DNA of 64,000 bases from Clavelina lepadiformis (GCF_947623445.1 NC_135241.1:3722501-3786500), one strand, 5' to 3'; counted from the stretch's first letter, positions 11,631 to 23,145 are shown. Notes: generated by a model from the sequence alone, not told the origin. A program made the numbers and translations.

Positions 11631-11897
11631 ATGAAATGGTTAATCAGCTTGTTGAGCTTGTTATTTTCAAAGATCTTTTCCCAAAGCACTACAAAAGCAT
11701 TCAACGTGGTGTTGGTAAGTTAATAAATGTCACTTTTGCTGCAACTTTAACCCATCTCCAAGTACGATAATTAAAACTTTCTGTTATTTCTTGCGCAGTC
11801 TTTAACATTTTTTTGCAAGGGGTATAGTCCATATGAGATGTATTCATGGAGTTTGTGTTTATATGAAGTGCTTATTCAGACAAGAAAACGCCCGTGA
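11631..11897 (+). CDS. Possible two-exon short secreted peptide (60 aa); doubtful
   Basis: ATG at 11631 opens a frame with a signal-like start (MKWLISLLSLLFSKIFSQS) to a strong donor at 11714|GTAAGT. The acceptor TTGCGCAG| at 11798 continues in frame to a stop at 11895-11897. The same first exon read one base shifted gives a hydrophilic, protein-like frame (NQLVELVIFKDLFPKHY), which fits the decayed coding pieces downstream better. I cannot decide between them and recognise no family. Confidence 0.15.
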
Positions 11898-12860
11898 CTA
11901 TGTTGATGACTTGCAAACATTTTATGAACAACCCAAAGTTATTAGGCTATATCTGATGTGGTATCTGAGGTAAAATCCACATTCTGCGGCTATTGTGACA
12001 TAAAAAGTTGTCATTATATACACTGACAACTGCATTGTTTTAAATGGTAACAGGCTCTTTTTAAAACTTTGTACGGCATTTTCTATTTAACTTTCAAAAT
12101 TGAAATACTTTTTCTGATATTTGCTAAAATATTAACTTTATATCCAAGTAATGATCAAGTGATTTCATCAAATGAGTTCATGGTATAATTACGTACAAAG
12201 TAATGAAAAAGGACTTCCTACTCGTTTAATATCAGTAACAATAGAAATTTTTAGATGGACAGTGAACTTGTGAAATGTGTATTCCAGCAGAAATGTGTGC
12301 ATGTTAATTGTTCACTTTAGTTAAGTAAATTTGCTTTTACTGGACTTCTTGAAGTTGTTACTTTTATTTATTGCCAGTTAACTTTCTTAGATTGCACTGC
12401 ATGGTGAGCGACGCAGGAAGGGGATGTTCTATCCATACAAAGGAATGCTGTATGAATGGAATGAAACCAATTCATTCGTGATTCCATTTGTAAAACAATA
12501 GATCATTTTTTCGACACTATCGAAAAACAACATCTGAGTGGAGATACTGCTGCAGAAAGCATAACGAACAAAAGGACTTTATACATTGCGGCCCTCTTGC
12601 ATTAATGGTAAAGTTTCAAAACACTGTTTTAGTTTTCTATAATCCACTTTAGATCCATGAAATTTTTAAACCATTAAATTGTTGTAGGAAGCAGAACGTT
12701 TTTTGTGCCACAATTTGTTTGAAGACGCAGATTTCAAAGTTGACTCAACATCGTGTAATTTGCTGTCTGAAGACCACATTTACATGTCAGCATCACTGAC
12801 AGAAAAGTTGATTGTATTCTTTTTCGCAATCACTTTCAATAAACACCCTCCACAGAAACC
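11820..12860 (+). pseudogene. Unidentified decayed coding pieces
   Basis: Several plus-strand stretches read like protein with exon-like borders. One at about 11820-11971 contains ENARDYVDDLQTFYEQPKV and ends RLYLMWYLR before a GT. One at about 12392-12605 contains GERRRKGMFYPYKGMLYEWN and, in another frame, DHFFDTIEKQHLSGDTAA. One at about 12687-12800 contains EAERFLCHNLFEDADFKVD. They do not join into one open frame, so I read this as a broken gene. I do not recognise the family; host or transposon origin is open. Its position between inverted motifs favours a transposon. Confidence 0.35.
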
Positions 12861-13746
12861 TAAGATAAACAATTTATAAACGAGGCAAATAGAATATAAG
12901 GGTCAAATATTTCACATGTATCGGAGGAAAAACTGCTTAAATACCATTCATGCTGATAAATAGGATGCAGAGTAGGAAAAACAAGAGCACAATATTGTAC
13001 CAAACAGAAAAATGAGATTGCATAATTGACAATTAGTTGTTTCGTTGGAAGACCGCAAACAAACTTGGTACATTTCAACAAAACCAAAAGCACTAAACAA
13101 TCCAGAAACTTGTAAGCTTAAACTTTTTCCTAATGAATCGCTTCCATTTAATTGTGCTGCGTTTATCATCCACTGACGGGGTGAGCGCTTATATTGCTGG
13201 GTTTTGGAGCATAAATACAATGTTCCATAGTTGATGCTAAACCTTCAAGAATTTTATTCAAAATCATTTAAAGAATAGATACCCACGCACGTACACATGA
13301 GATTCATCAAAGTGAACGCCGATTTACAATAAATAAAAAAAGATAGCTGGTGCAAGTTATAATAAACAAACAAAGAATTAAGGCTTCCGTGCACGCACAA
13401 TTTGTTGTCAAAAACTGTCATAGGCTACTTTCCAGTTGGGCCTACCATTCGTACCTGCACATGTTCTACAGTCAAGGGGCAAAAATAAAGATACTATCAG
13501 CAAATCAATGTGTGCTGCAATATCCGTAGGCGAATTTGTTAATATAAATTCCACTTTGAGTACTTAAATGAATATAATCAATCCTTTTGTCGGCTACGTC
13601 ACCAACAGCAGCCTGTCAATCATTGAGAAGCAACCAACAGCAGGGTGCTATTGGAAAACAGCAGGCGGCAGCATCCGCTCTTTCGGTTAGGACCCCGCCT
13701 CCGAATGGTTACGTAACTTACCATAACAACATTCTTTGTGCTGAGG
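12861..13746. other. Intergenic, no gene recognised
   Basis: No supported coding sequence. The right half contains the inverted motifs described above, a GC-rich patch CCCCGCCTCC near 13692 and the proximal promoter of the MSRB gene. Confidence 0.45.
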
Positions 13747-13754
13747 TATAAAAA
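13747..13754 (+). promoter_or_regulatory. TATA box of the MSRB gene
   Basis: TATAAAAA about 95 bases upstream of the MSRB start codon, which would place transcription start near 13778. No competing gene lies on this strand nearby. Confidence 0.6.
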
Positions 13755-13848
13755 GCTCAGGTGCAATTGCTGAGTAATAACGATGAGATAATCCGGTTAA
13801 ACCCGTAAGCTAGGAATATAGTTGCTGTATTGTTTGCAGTAAGTCCTT

Positions 13849-15501
13849 ATGTTTAGACAAGCTTTAAGGAAGTTAAGCATACCAGCTCTACGATCAGCAA
13901 GACTAACAGTATCTGCTTCTCAAAGAAATATGTCTGCGAAAGGTAGGTTAATTTAGAATATTACAAAATTTACATTCAAAGCAATGAAAGCGCAATGATT
14001 GAAACTGCGTTAATATGTAGGCTACGGCTGTGTTGTTAGTAGTTGTTTAAGAACAAAATTAGTTTTTATCATTGCTGGCAAACACTGTCACTTAAAATTT
14101 TAACTTGTCTGTTTGTGTGTTATGCTATAGACTTAAGATCGAATGTAATATATATCTCAAAAGATTTTTCACTTTTGAAATGTTCGTTAGTCGGTTGATA
14201 TTAATTCTGCTTTTATTAGTCCTGCAATTTTTTCAATCAGATAGTGGATCCATTGGGTTTACAAAAGAGGAACTCAAGAATCGATTAACATCCCTGCAAT
14301 ATCAAGTGACACAAGAAAAAGGAACAGAAAGGTTAGTTCAGTTTCCAGAGATAAGAAGGATAGAGGAAAGTTGAATTTTATTCTTATGCAACTGAACAAT
14401 AGTATTACTAATATAGACTTTACAGTTTTTGTAACTTTTGTTTGGAAGTGTTCCAATCTTGTTTGAGGCTGTGTAATATTCATATCATAAGTCTGCAAAG
14501 TGCACGGAAGATGTTAATTTGTGCAGTAGGTTTACTTTGTCATTATACTGTATATGTTGTGTGGGAATTTTTCTCCCCAATACAGCAAGTTTTTCAATCT
14601 GCAACATCATCGGTATATATAGGGCTTGTATAGTCATGCAAACGCGGTACTGGCAAAAATGGAATATGGTAGGCTTCTGCGTCGCAACTACTGTAACCTG
14701 TTTTGCTGAGCTCTTTGCCATTGTGAAACCAGAATTATTATTACTGTTGTCCCCTTGGAACATTACGATGATCAACCTCGCATCACACTAACTTTTGAAT
14801 CAAACTCAGTGGATAGTTTTCAATTTCAAGTTCAACAGTTTTGGTGAATTCGACCAATTCTACTTAAATAATACATTTTCTGTCATGTCATTATTTATAC
14901 ATGGGAGGATAATGTCATGCGCAATCGATATAACATATTGCAAAAACTATGTGTACTTCGCATTTCCCAGATAAACATGACCTACTTAATATCTGACTTG
15001 TATGGCTTCAGTGTGTGATTAACTTTTCAATTTTTTGCAGAGCATTTAGTGGGGAATATGAAAAGAATAAAGAAAAAGGCACATACAAGTGCATTGTCTG
15101 TGGAAACCTTTTATTCCAGTAGGTTTCAATATACTTGTTAACAAAATAATATGATATGCTCTAAGCTTGTCATAGTAAAACCAAATAACCCTCCTCCTAG
15201 GTCCAAGCACAAATATGATTCTGGCTCTGGTTGGCCATCATTTTACAAAACAGCGCGTGAAGACGCCGTTGAAACCATTGAAGACAAAGGCCATGGAATG
15301 GTCCGAACAGAAGTAGTCTGTGACAAGGTTAGTTTGGTGTACAAGTAATTATAACTAAATGTTAATTCCGATTAGCTGCATGTGTCTTATGTGCAGTGCA
15401 AAGCCCATCTTGGACATGTATTTACTGATGGGCCAGCTCCAACCGGTGAGCGATATTGCATGAACAGTGCTTCCCTATCATTTGAAAAAGCTGGAAAGTG
15501 A
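13849..15501 (+). CDS. MSRB: Peptide-methionine (R)-S-oxide reductase, mitochondrial-type MsrB (5 exons, 164 aa)
   Basis: Reduces the R epimer of methionine sulfoxide in proteins, using thioredoxin-type reductants. Exons are 13849..13942, 14241..14331, 15041..15118, 15201..15327 and 15397..15501; all junctions are GT-AG and the frame closes. Zinc is held by two CxxC pairs, C79/C82 (KCIVCG) and C128/C131 ([13 protein letters not shown]). The catalytic cysteine is C151 in [19 protein letters not shown] (95-102) is the family substrate loop. The first 28 residues ([19 protein letters not shown]...) are rich in Arg and Ser with no acidic residue, as in a mitochondrial presequence. A second Met at residue 28 could start a cytosolic form. 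Length and motifs fit MSRB2/MSRB3; I cannot say which. A TATA box lies upstream, and TOP3B converges from the right. Confidence 0.95.
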
Positions 15502-15875
15502 TTTGTGAGGTGATGCTTCAGGAATCAATAATATCGCCTGCACTTAAAATTACAATGTACTGTATGTGTTTGTTATTGTGTATTCATTGCACATGATATT
15601 GCTATTGCAATTTTCACTGCTCATACACGTCACTTCATTGTTGAATGCCCTTCTTATTCCAGATAGTAAATAAAGATTTATATCATTGGTTTCCGTTGAC
15701 TAGCCATGGCAGTACAGTATGACCATAGGGATGTAATAGACAACAGTTTCTCTGGACGCAAATCAGAACAAGCAACAAAGTTGTGCGTGCAAAGGAAATA
15801 TGCTTTTAATTCAAACCTCACTTCACATGGCAGAGATGAAGTTTCACCACTTAGTGATCATATTAATGGGCGTAA
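15502..15875. other. Convergent 3' ends of MSRB and TOP3B
   Basis: 374 bases between the two stop codons. The plus-strand AATAAA at 15669-15674 serves MSRB. A minus-strand ATTAAA at 15805-15810 may serve TOP3B. No further gene. Confidence 0.6.
15669..15674 (+). terminator. Poly(A) signal AATAAA for MSRB
   Basis: Canonical hexamer 168 bases after the MSRB stop codon, before the convergent TOP3B 3' end. Confidence 0.65.
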
Positions 15876-18800
15876 TCACACAAAATATGCAGCTAATTGA
15901 GACATTTTATCCTTTGGGACCCTTTTCCCACGACCCCTTGACCTTCCTCGTCCACGCCCTCTTGTGGAGAAGGGTTTCCGTTTTACAGTCAACCTTGCTT
16001 GTTTTAATTTTATCAAGCCAGAGAATATTGGGTCACAAAATACACAACCTGGAAATAACGAATATAAATTTATGTGAACAGCAAGAAAACGCACAAGCTG
16101 AGATACTTCTACCACATGGATACTACTTTTGCAGTTTCAAAAGGTGTGGCATATCTAATCCTTTTTGGTCACTTTTACGAACATACGGCAAATCACCTGT
16201 GTGTTTCGTTTCATTCTTTTCAAGGGGAGTTTTTTCTTTGTGAAAATCAACGATTAGTTCATACGCAGCACATTTTTCACATGCGTCTTCAGAAACTGAG
16301 ATCTGAAAAAAAAGATCTAACTTTGTCAAAACTTAGCTAACTTTACAAAAGCCCCACTGAACAAAATCTAAAGCTTTGTAATAAATCAATACAATTGATC
16401 ATACCACTAATGGTCGTGCTAAAACTAACAAATGTATCACCCTGTGTGCATCTTGAAATAGCGTCACCACGGTAGAGCATCTGTTGTCGTTACAAGCAAG
16501 TTTCCATTTCGGTGCTGAGGTTGGGTCCAGCACTAAAATTCCGTTCTCGCAGCTTATACACGGCGAGACACCTAATGTGGAGCGTGAGTGAATGCATCCT
16601 GGATGTGTGCATGAGTTACATCCGGACCCTTTTCTCATGTCTCTGAATGGCGGATGGTTGTAGCAGTATGGACACAACAAATAACTTTTGCCTTGTGAAC
16701 CTTAAGCAGAAAATTTAACCACTTAAACTTAAAAGCTTTTAATTTTACACATCGGTTTATGATACATGACAATTACAGTAACAGGATACGTAGAGCATTA
16801 TTCCATCACAAAGGCTTTAGCACGTGTTCTCACCCGTTGAACAGACAAGAAGTTCAAAGTCATCTAGTGGACACTTCAACTCTTTGTACATTTTGACATT
16901 AGTCTTAGCTGGAAGGTCATACGTATCGTCACATGTACTGCAATAGAGCCTGGGTGGTGCTGCAGTAATATGCTTCATATATCTCCTACACTTCCCACAT
17001 CTGAGTATATCATTACGATTTAAGGCTTCTACTGTATACCACATGCCAAAGTTAAATTCTGGAAGAATCCATTTCAAAGATAATGCTACCAAAGGCGTTA
17101 AAAAAATGATTTACTAGTAAAATTAAAATGAAGGAAGACATCCAGATAAAATTGGTTAAATTAGTTATTAGAGGTTAAAATTAATTTAGACATACCTTGA
17201 CAATGGTTTGCCACTCTGCGATAGTGGTGTGAACGTGACTTCAAACAACCTATCCATTGACAAAACATTTTGGACAAAGAAAAGAAATTTTTGCTGGAAT
17301 ATTGTGACTGCGTGCTTTGTGACGTCTTTGTGCTCAGCTTTACCTGAAACAAGATTAGCGTCAAGTTGGAAATTATCTGCTGTAACACTAACTATACATT
17401 TTGCAGATAGTGGCAGACCTAAAGCTATTAAATTTAACTGCTTTTCAACTGCAGATCTCATTGTTGGGAGGGCAAGGTCGGCATCAATTTTCTTATATCC
17501 ATGAACCAACATAATTCCTGTAAAATAACTGGAAAGATAAAGACCAATAGCAAAAATTTTACACCAAAACTAATGTTTGTGTACTACCCATGGTCAAAAT
17601 GCTATATTTAAAATATTTAATTTAGCCTAACGCTTTGAGATTGTACTTGCCTAAATTGGTAGGCTGCAGTCGGCGACCAGAGACAACAGTCACATAATTC
17701 CTTTGCCCAATGTTATTGATATGAGTGGATATACTGGCATCTGTTCCAATACCATGCTTTTCCATCAGCGTTATTAATTCACTCTCTGTCAGATAATCAG
17801 GTGGTCCTGTCTTCCTTTCAACCAATGCAACTTTTTCAATAGCACACTTCTTTCCTTCTTGAAGGTTTGGAAGTGTTTGTGAGTCGTCGATAGACATCCA
17901 TGGCATAATCTTGAAAAAGTGTTAAAAATCAAAGATAATGAACGTTTACAATCTCAAAACATTCGCTGTTGATTCCAAGTTATTTAACGAACTTCCACAA
18001 CATAAGTAAATACTACGATAATATAGTAATTGTAAAATTAATAACAAAAGCTTTATCTACCAATGCAACATCTAAATCACAATTCTCAACTCACCTCTGT
18101 AAATCCTGGTTCAAGAGGTGAATTTCCTGTGCAAGAAAATTTTTCCTCCCCAATAAGAAAAACAATCTCCTTATGTAAATATTTGCAGTCTGGGCTCAAA
18201 GTGGCAAGAAAATGGCGAACTATATATTCGTATAACCGCCAGTTGTCAAAAGAACCTGTCAGTTGCCATAAGTCATCAGTTTTCACAAATTTAAATAACA
18301 CCACTAGCAACATACTTTAATTTACACTAATCTTTAGGGACATGGTGAATCGAACTCGGATATTAAGCACGAATATTGACCATTATTGTCATTTTCACAA
18401 ATCCAAATGTTGAAAGAAAATTCAGACAAAATCTTTTATTTTGCGGAAAGAAATCAACAGAAAAACGTTCAAGTTTTAAGTTGTATGACCAAAAGACAGT
18501 GGTAGCAAAACTTATTAGTAATTAGTAAAAACAGATAAGAACAGATTCCTTATATTCACAAACAAGGTAAAGAATTTAAGCATGATTCTCTTGCTCATGT
18601 TTAAGCGAAATAAGCAAAGTTATCAAATTCGATTTGGATTCACACAAATATCAACTATTTATATTTTGATGTTTCTGAATCTTTTTCAAGTTAGCAACTT
18701 AACACATCCCTACTAATCCTGATATACAAGAGGTAAAATTTGTAGACAAACCAATTTCTTGTTCTGTAGCATTCCTCATCGGTGTAATAGGGGGATGGTC

Positions 18801-20974
18801 TCCAACATCTGTCCCCTTACGGGGTTTTGAATATCCGATATCAATCAATTTTTTCACGTAGCTACCCCACAAATTGCCAGATGCAAGCTGGTTCAGACTT
18901 GAACGAAATTCAAAGTTCTCAGGATAATGTGTTGTCTCAGTTCGAGGGTAACTGATATAACCTCTGGTGTATAGACTCTCAGCAGCCTAAAGACAATGAA
19001 TTGTGTAAAAGTTGGTTGAGACAGATGTGACGTAAAACAAAGGCAAGAGAAAGGTCGGTCAAGCACTTCAAGCCGGTTTACGCACGTACAAAGATAAGAA
19101 AAGTTAAATAGTTTCTTGGATTTTCAGGAATAGAAGGAAGTTTACTCGTTTGCACACTGATACAGTCAATAGTGAATATTTACTTTGACTGCTGTAAACC
19201 ACAGCTTAATTTTCTTTGCTATGCTACACATCGTGAAAATCACCTTTAATAGTAAAATTCAACCTATACGCGATGACTAAAAACCAAATTGGTTAATCAC
19301 ATGCAATGTCTTCATAAACTGCGTAATTGTAGTAATATAACACCGCATACCTGCATGGTCTGTTGGGGACCAATATTTAAAGACGAGCTAGCCACTCTCA
19401 GCATTTCTACTGTATTTAAAGCTTGTGGCCTCTGCTTAACCTTTTCCTTTGTTTTTATGCTTTGCACAATGGCCAATTTATTATCTTTGACCTTGTTAAG
19501 GTAATGGATGGCCACTTGCTGGTCAAATAACCTCACCCTTAAAAAATATTCGATTACAGTTAGAAAAATATCTTAAATATAATAAAAACATGCATAAACG
19601 GAGAGCCCTAATCGGTACTTGGATGCAATAGCAATTGTAGATCATGCAAATTACCAAAAAAAAATTGCAAAATCTTCTCTACCTGGACCAATTTAAATTG
19701 AACGTCGGCTCATCGTTTGAACCTTTAACTTCGACATCCAACTGCCAATATGTTTCCGGCTTGAAAGATTGAATTTTATCATGCCTTTCTACGCAGAATC
19801 CGAGAGTTGGCGTTTGGCAAGGTCCATATGATATCAGTGAACTATCTAGATTTCCATATTTTCCCTGCAGGTTGCAGGTACCATTAAACAAATAGCAGCA
19901 CAGAACAGCTGTTTCTTAAACACAAAGCAGCTTATTTTTACCTGAAAATATTTCGTTTGAAATCGTGTGAACGCACAGCCAACTCGTAAGTCTAATTCCT
20001 GTCGAGCTTCAACACAAAGAGATTCATTCTCGTTTGGCTCGCCGAGCGAATTCATGGCAGCATGAATGTCCTTATCAGTGATTGAACTGAACTGTGCTCT
20101 ATACACTACTCTTCCTTTATTGTTCTGGAACAGCACATCAGCAATGTCTTAGTACATTGAATTATGTTGAAGTTGACAGGAGTGGTTACACTAAGTAGTT
20201 CTAAGTGGTCACAGGATCACAGGATCACTAGATCACTAAGTGGTTACAGGAGCAACAACACACCTGTCTTTTCATTACAGGCATCACGATGTCCAAGACT
20301 TCAAAGCAAATGTTTTCACCTTCTTTGTCACAATCGAGCCACAAGACTACAATGTCAGAATCCTTCGCTTCTTTCTCTAGAAATCTGAAATGTGCAACAA
20401 TTTTGACTTAAAATAGGGCAAATTACCCTTAAACAAAAATTGTGTTATTTTAGTGCAGTGGAAAGCAACCAAAACCAACTTGGGGATGTTTAGCTTTGGA
20501 TTTGCTTCTTTTTTAAATGTTGGTGCATGAAACAGTTCACTGGGGTCAACTTTTTCCCAGTTGTTATATTTTCCTTCAAAATCTATGCACATCACATGAC
20601 CACACACTGATGTGACCTTGAAATGTGCACTTTGTCCTTGAAAATCACCTAAACCGAAAAACAACTATCAGCTACTGAAGTTATGAGATCATTTTCAAAA
20701 CATCCCATACGCGGTTTTATCAACAATATTGACCAAATAAAAACTAAATGCTAATATTTATGCATGTAATCATGTACCCATACAGAATTATTTTCCCATA
20801 TATTGATAACCACCAAAATGATTCAAGTCAAACCCCACATCACTCACCCGGGTATTCATGAACTGAGCAAGCACTACTCAAACCTTTTCTTGTATTGCAG
20901 GAATTTCTTGAAAGGATTTTAGCAATGGAGGCTGCCAAGGATGGCTTTTCAGCCACCATGAGCACGGTTTTCAT
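15876..20974 (-). CDS. TOP3B: DNA/RNA topoisomerase III beta (15 exons, 858 aa)
   Basis: Type IA topoisomerase that passes single strands of DNA or RNA; in animals it works with TDRD3. Exons, minus strand: 20974..20848, 20648..20480, 20384..20264, 20124..19942, 19864..19683, 19537..19351, 18986..18752, 18255..18095, 17909..17651, 17517..17419, 17343..17196, 17000..16834, 16700..16441, 16302..16197 and 16048..15876. The TOPRIM domain starts [14 protein letters not shown] and has [17 protein letters not shown]. The catalytic tyrosine in [14 protein letters not shown] is Y336, the same number as in human TOP3B. C-terminal zinc ribbons follow (CGKC, CSTC, CPYC, CISC, CEKC, CVFC), then a short RG-rich patch and the beta-specific end [13 protein letters not shown]. 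Human TOP3B has 862 aa. Exon 9 uses a GC donor. JMJD8 stops 390 bases upstream on the same strand. Confidence 0.97.
17344..17418 (-). other. TOP3B: 75-nt stop-free intron of TOP3B (intron 10)
   Basis: This intron, between TTAG|GTCTGC and TTTCAG|GTAAAG, is a multiple of three and has no in-frame stop. Retained RNA would encode 25 extra residues between LIALG and GKAEHKD. Human TOP3B has no such insert, so I treat it as an intron. Confidence 0.75.
20178..20251. repeat. Short degenerate tandem repeat in TOP3B intron 3
   Basis: CTAAGTGGTCACAGGA (20201-20216) recurs as CTAAGTGGTTACAGGA (20236-20251), with GGATCAC units between. It is a small intronic minisatellite. Confidence 0.65.
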
Positions 20975-21364
20975 TGTTACAGATTTGTCTTTTACACAAT
21001 CCTTATTGTTTTAATGTAGAAATATCAGGTTGTTTGCTCTACCAACATCAAAAATTTTAGCTCTGGCGAAAATTACCAACACCAAAACATTAACAGAGAA
21101 AAATTAACAATAAAGATTAACATAGAACTTTGAGTAGTAATGTAATACATTCAAGGCCTAATATATTATCAAAAGAAATAGGATAATACAATTTACTGCA
21201 AATGATATTTAAGCACAGAATATAATACTTAGGAACAACATAAAATTTTTTTAAATTTCGATAAATAACAGCAATTTTAAAGGAAGCGTTTATTTCACCG
21301 CCTCGACCGGCCAGTTACCAGCAGCAATTTTAAATCTACCATAGCAGACCTATATGAATAACAA
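20975..21364. other. TOP3B 5' region and JMJD8 3' UTR
   Basis: 390 bases between two minus-strand genes. The minus-strand AATAAA at 21289-21294 is the likely JMJD8 poly(A) signal. The remainder should hold the TOP3B promoter. The gap is too wide to argue for an operon of the near-zero-gap type known in Ciona. Confidence 0.5.
21289..21294 (-). terminator. Poly(A) signal AATAAA for JMJD8
   Basis: Canonical hexamer on the minus strand about 70 bases beyond the JMJD8 stop codon. Confidence 0.6.
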
Positions 21365-22234
21365 TTAACCTAGAAATGTTGACATAAAAACAGATGCTTC
21401 CACGTTTAACGTGGCGTGCCACCATTTATCTGGGAAATATATTATTTCTCCTGGCTTCAACACACATTCATATATTTTCTCTGATGCATTTACATGTTGA
21501 TAATCTTCTAATAACCATCTCAATGTTGTTTTGTTTGGATCGAAATGTGGTTTATTTTCAAATGGCAACAAGAACCACCGTTTGCTACCATGTATCACTT
21601 CAGCAAAACCAGGTCCGTGAAAATGAAATGGCACACCAGTACCAGCGCCAGCAATACCGAAACTCAATGCAGCTGATTTAAAAGGCAATTCATAGGGAGG
21701 GATCACATATTGATCAAACAAATCACCCCATTCAGAATAGTCGTGATTTCCAAAGAAATACAAAGTATCTTGTCCTGATTTGTTGAAATCTTGAGGTCTT
21801 AAAACTCTTTCAACATATTCTCCAAATTTCATCTCAACTTCGTCATATGAGTGCGTGTTTGCAGTGCTTAAGGTAACTGTCTTGTGTCCATAATCATCAA
21901 TAAGCCTCTGCTTCTCACAGAGACTTTGAAACAAGGAATTGTCTGTAATGTTGGTAAAAACAACTGGTTCTTTGTACGCATATGTGTCAAGGAATTCTAA
22001 TTGAGAGATTTTCCCTATTTTTACGATATTGCATATGTCCGAGTGCGTGGTCACAGTGGAGGTCGACTGGCCAGGCAACTGCCAACTTTTTTCAAAGCAA
22101 GACCACGCAGAAGGGTCACCTTTCTTTTCACATGAACCTGCTAAACCTTCCGCAGATATTTCACTCAAGACCCGAACAATGAGAGGTTGTACAATAACAC
22201 TCACATATACTGCGTATAATGAAAAATACATCAT
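21365..22234 (-). CDS. JMJD8: JmjC domain protein JMJD8, intronless (289 aa)
   Basis: A cupin/JmjC-fold protein; human JMJD8 lies in the ER lumen. The N terminus MMYFSLYAVYVSVIVQPLIV is a hydrophobic signal or signal anchor. The JmjC region runs from about 150 to the end: DTLYFFGNHDYSEW, SFGIAGAGTGVPFHFHGPGF (H204/H206), KRWFLLPFE, FDPNKTTLRWL, YFPDKWWHATLN (H273) and the terminal STFLG. These match human JMJD8 almost block for block, including the exact C terminus. As in other JMJD8 proteins, the usual HxD/E iron triad is not plain, since His-Phe-His-Gly replaces HxD, so demethylase activity should not be assumed. I start at the ATG-ATG pair at 22234; the frame extends slightly upstream only from a GTG. 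Single exon. Confidence 0.95.
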   Translation of the reverse strand: MMYFSLYAVYVSVIVQPLIVRVLSEISAEGLAGSCEKKGDPSAWSCFEKSWQLPGQSTSTVTTHSDICNIVKIGKISQLEFLDTYAYKEPVVFTNITDNSLFQSLCEKQRLIDDYGHKTVTLSTANTHSYDEVEMKFGEYVERVLRPQDFNKSGQDTLYFFGNHDYSEWGDLFDQYVIPPYELPFKSAALSFGIAGAGTGVPFHFHGPGFAEVIHGSKRWFLLPFENKPHFDPNKTTLRWLLEDYQHVNASEKIYECVLKPGEIIYFPDKWWHATLNVEASVFMSTFLG

Positions 22235-22473
22235 TCCAACACTAATCACTTATCGCTTTGCAACCAGTAGCGATATATTAACAATATGTATTTTCGCGCA
22301 ATTTTTTCTTTTGATTTAACTCATATTAGATTTGATAAAATTACAATTTTTGATTGGTTTTTACATGATGACGTTTACTATCATTGTAGGTGTTTTCCCT
22401 TATCCAAACTATACGTTCTCATCGATAATTTATAATACAGTAACTGTAAAGAAAAGAATAATTTTCTAAAGTA
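22235..22473. other. JMJD8 promoter region
   Basis: AT-rich sequence immediately upstream of JMJD8, ending at the TA target of a MITE at 22474. No specific site recognised. Confidence 0.4.
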
Positions 22474-22979
22474 GAGGAAAGTCAGGCAAAACGGACGCCT
22501 TAAAGGAAAAAAAATTATCTCGGATTTTAACGCGACTTAAAACAATAAGTTTCAGATTGGATAGAACTGTGATAGAATTACAATCTCTAAATAACCGCAC
22601 TAATAGAAGAACATCCTATGCAAAAATTAACCTTCGAAGTGTATGAGGAAGTGGTCAATTTTGCACCTTTAGCGGGCCCCTTTCAGGCATAATTTTCCCC
22701 AATAAAGTTAATACCATCTAAAAAAATTAATTTATTAAATGAAGTTAATGTCTTCATTATTTCTTAACGGTATACTACTCCTTATCTCTGAACAATATTT
22801 CTATGACACGAGCTAAAAGTAAAATCTAACTCCAGTCTTGGAAAATTAGAAGACTGCATATCTGCATATTCACGCCGAAGCTTCCTGGGCAGAAAAGTGA
22901 TGTATCTCCAAAACAGTGGCGGCGCTGCAGTTCGTCGTTATTTTTTAAAACACATGACCCGTTTTGCTTCACTTTCTCC
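22474..22979. mobile_element. Pogo-like MITE (about 506 bp) with TA target site
   Basis: The left end GAGGAAAGTCAGGCAAAACG and the reverse complement of the right end GGAGAAAGTGAAGCAAAACG are imperfect terminal inverted repeats. A TA dinucleotide flanks each side (22472-22473 and 22980-22981), as in Tc1/mariner-pogo elements. There is no open reading frame of note inside. The ends resemble those of the neighbouring element at 23146, suggesting mobilisation by related transposases. Confidence 0.75.
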
Positions 22980-23145
22980 TACATAAAATTATTGAAAACA
23001 TTAATTTCTTATTTTACAAAAGCTTATTGATCGTACAGTATAACACAATTTTTGCAACAAAAAGCCTAAAATAAAATAGTGCTATATAACTTTAAGCACT
23101 AACTGTTTTCTCACTCATTTTCTGGTTATCAAATTGTCTACTGTA
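22980..23145. other. Spacer between two pogo-like elements
   Basis: About 165 bases of AT-rich host sequence between the two TA-flanked elements; nothing recognised. Confidence 0.5.

Larger units (their letters stand above)
11007..13647. repeat. Inverted motif pair enclosing decayed coding sequence
   Basis: CACCCTGCTGTTGGT at 11007-11021 is exactly complementary to 13633-13647. Each side has a second, weaker copy of the same motif: about 10968-10985 on the left and about 13594-13612 on the right, again next to a GACGT core. Repeated subterminal motifs in inverted orientation are typical of some DNA transposon ends. No target-site duplication was found, so the boundaries are uncertain. Confidence 0.35.

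Noticed and set aside
15800-16243. 147-codon plus-strand frame
   Set aside because: It lies antisense to TOP3B exons 14-15 and the intron between them, with no protein signature.
17208-17504. 98-codon plus-strand frame
   Set aside because: Antisense shadow of TOP3B exons 10 and 11, open because the intron between them is stop-free.
20974-22234. JMJD8-TOP3B as an operon
   Set aside because: Same strand and close, but the 390-base gap with its own poly(A) signal is unlike the near-zero gaps of tunicate operons.
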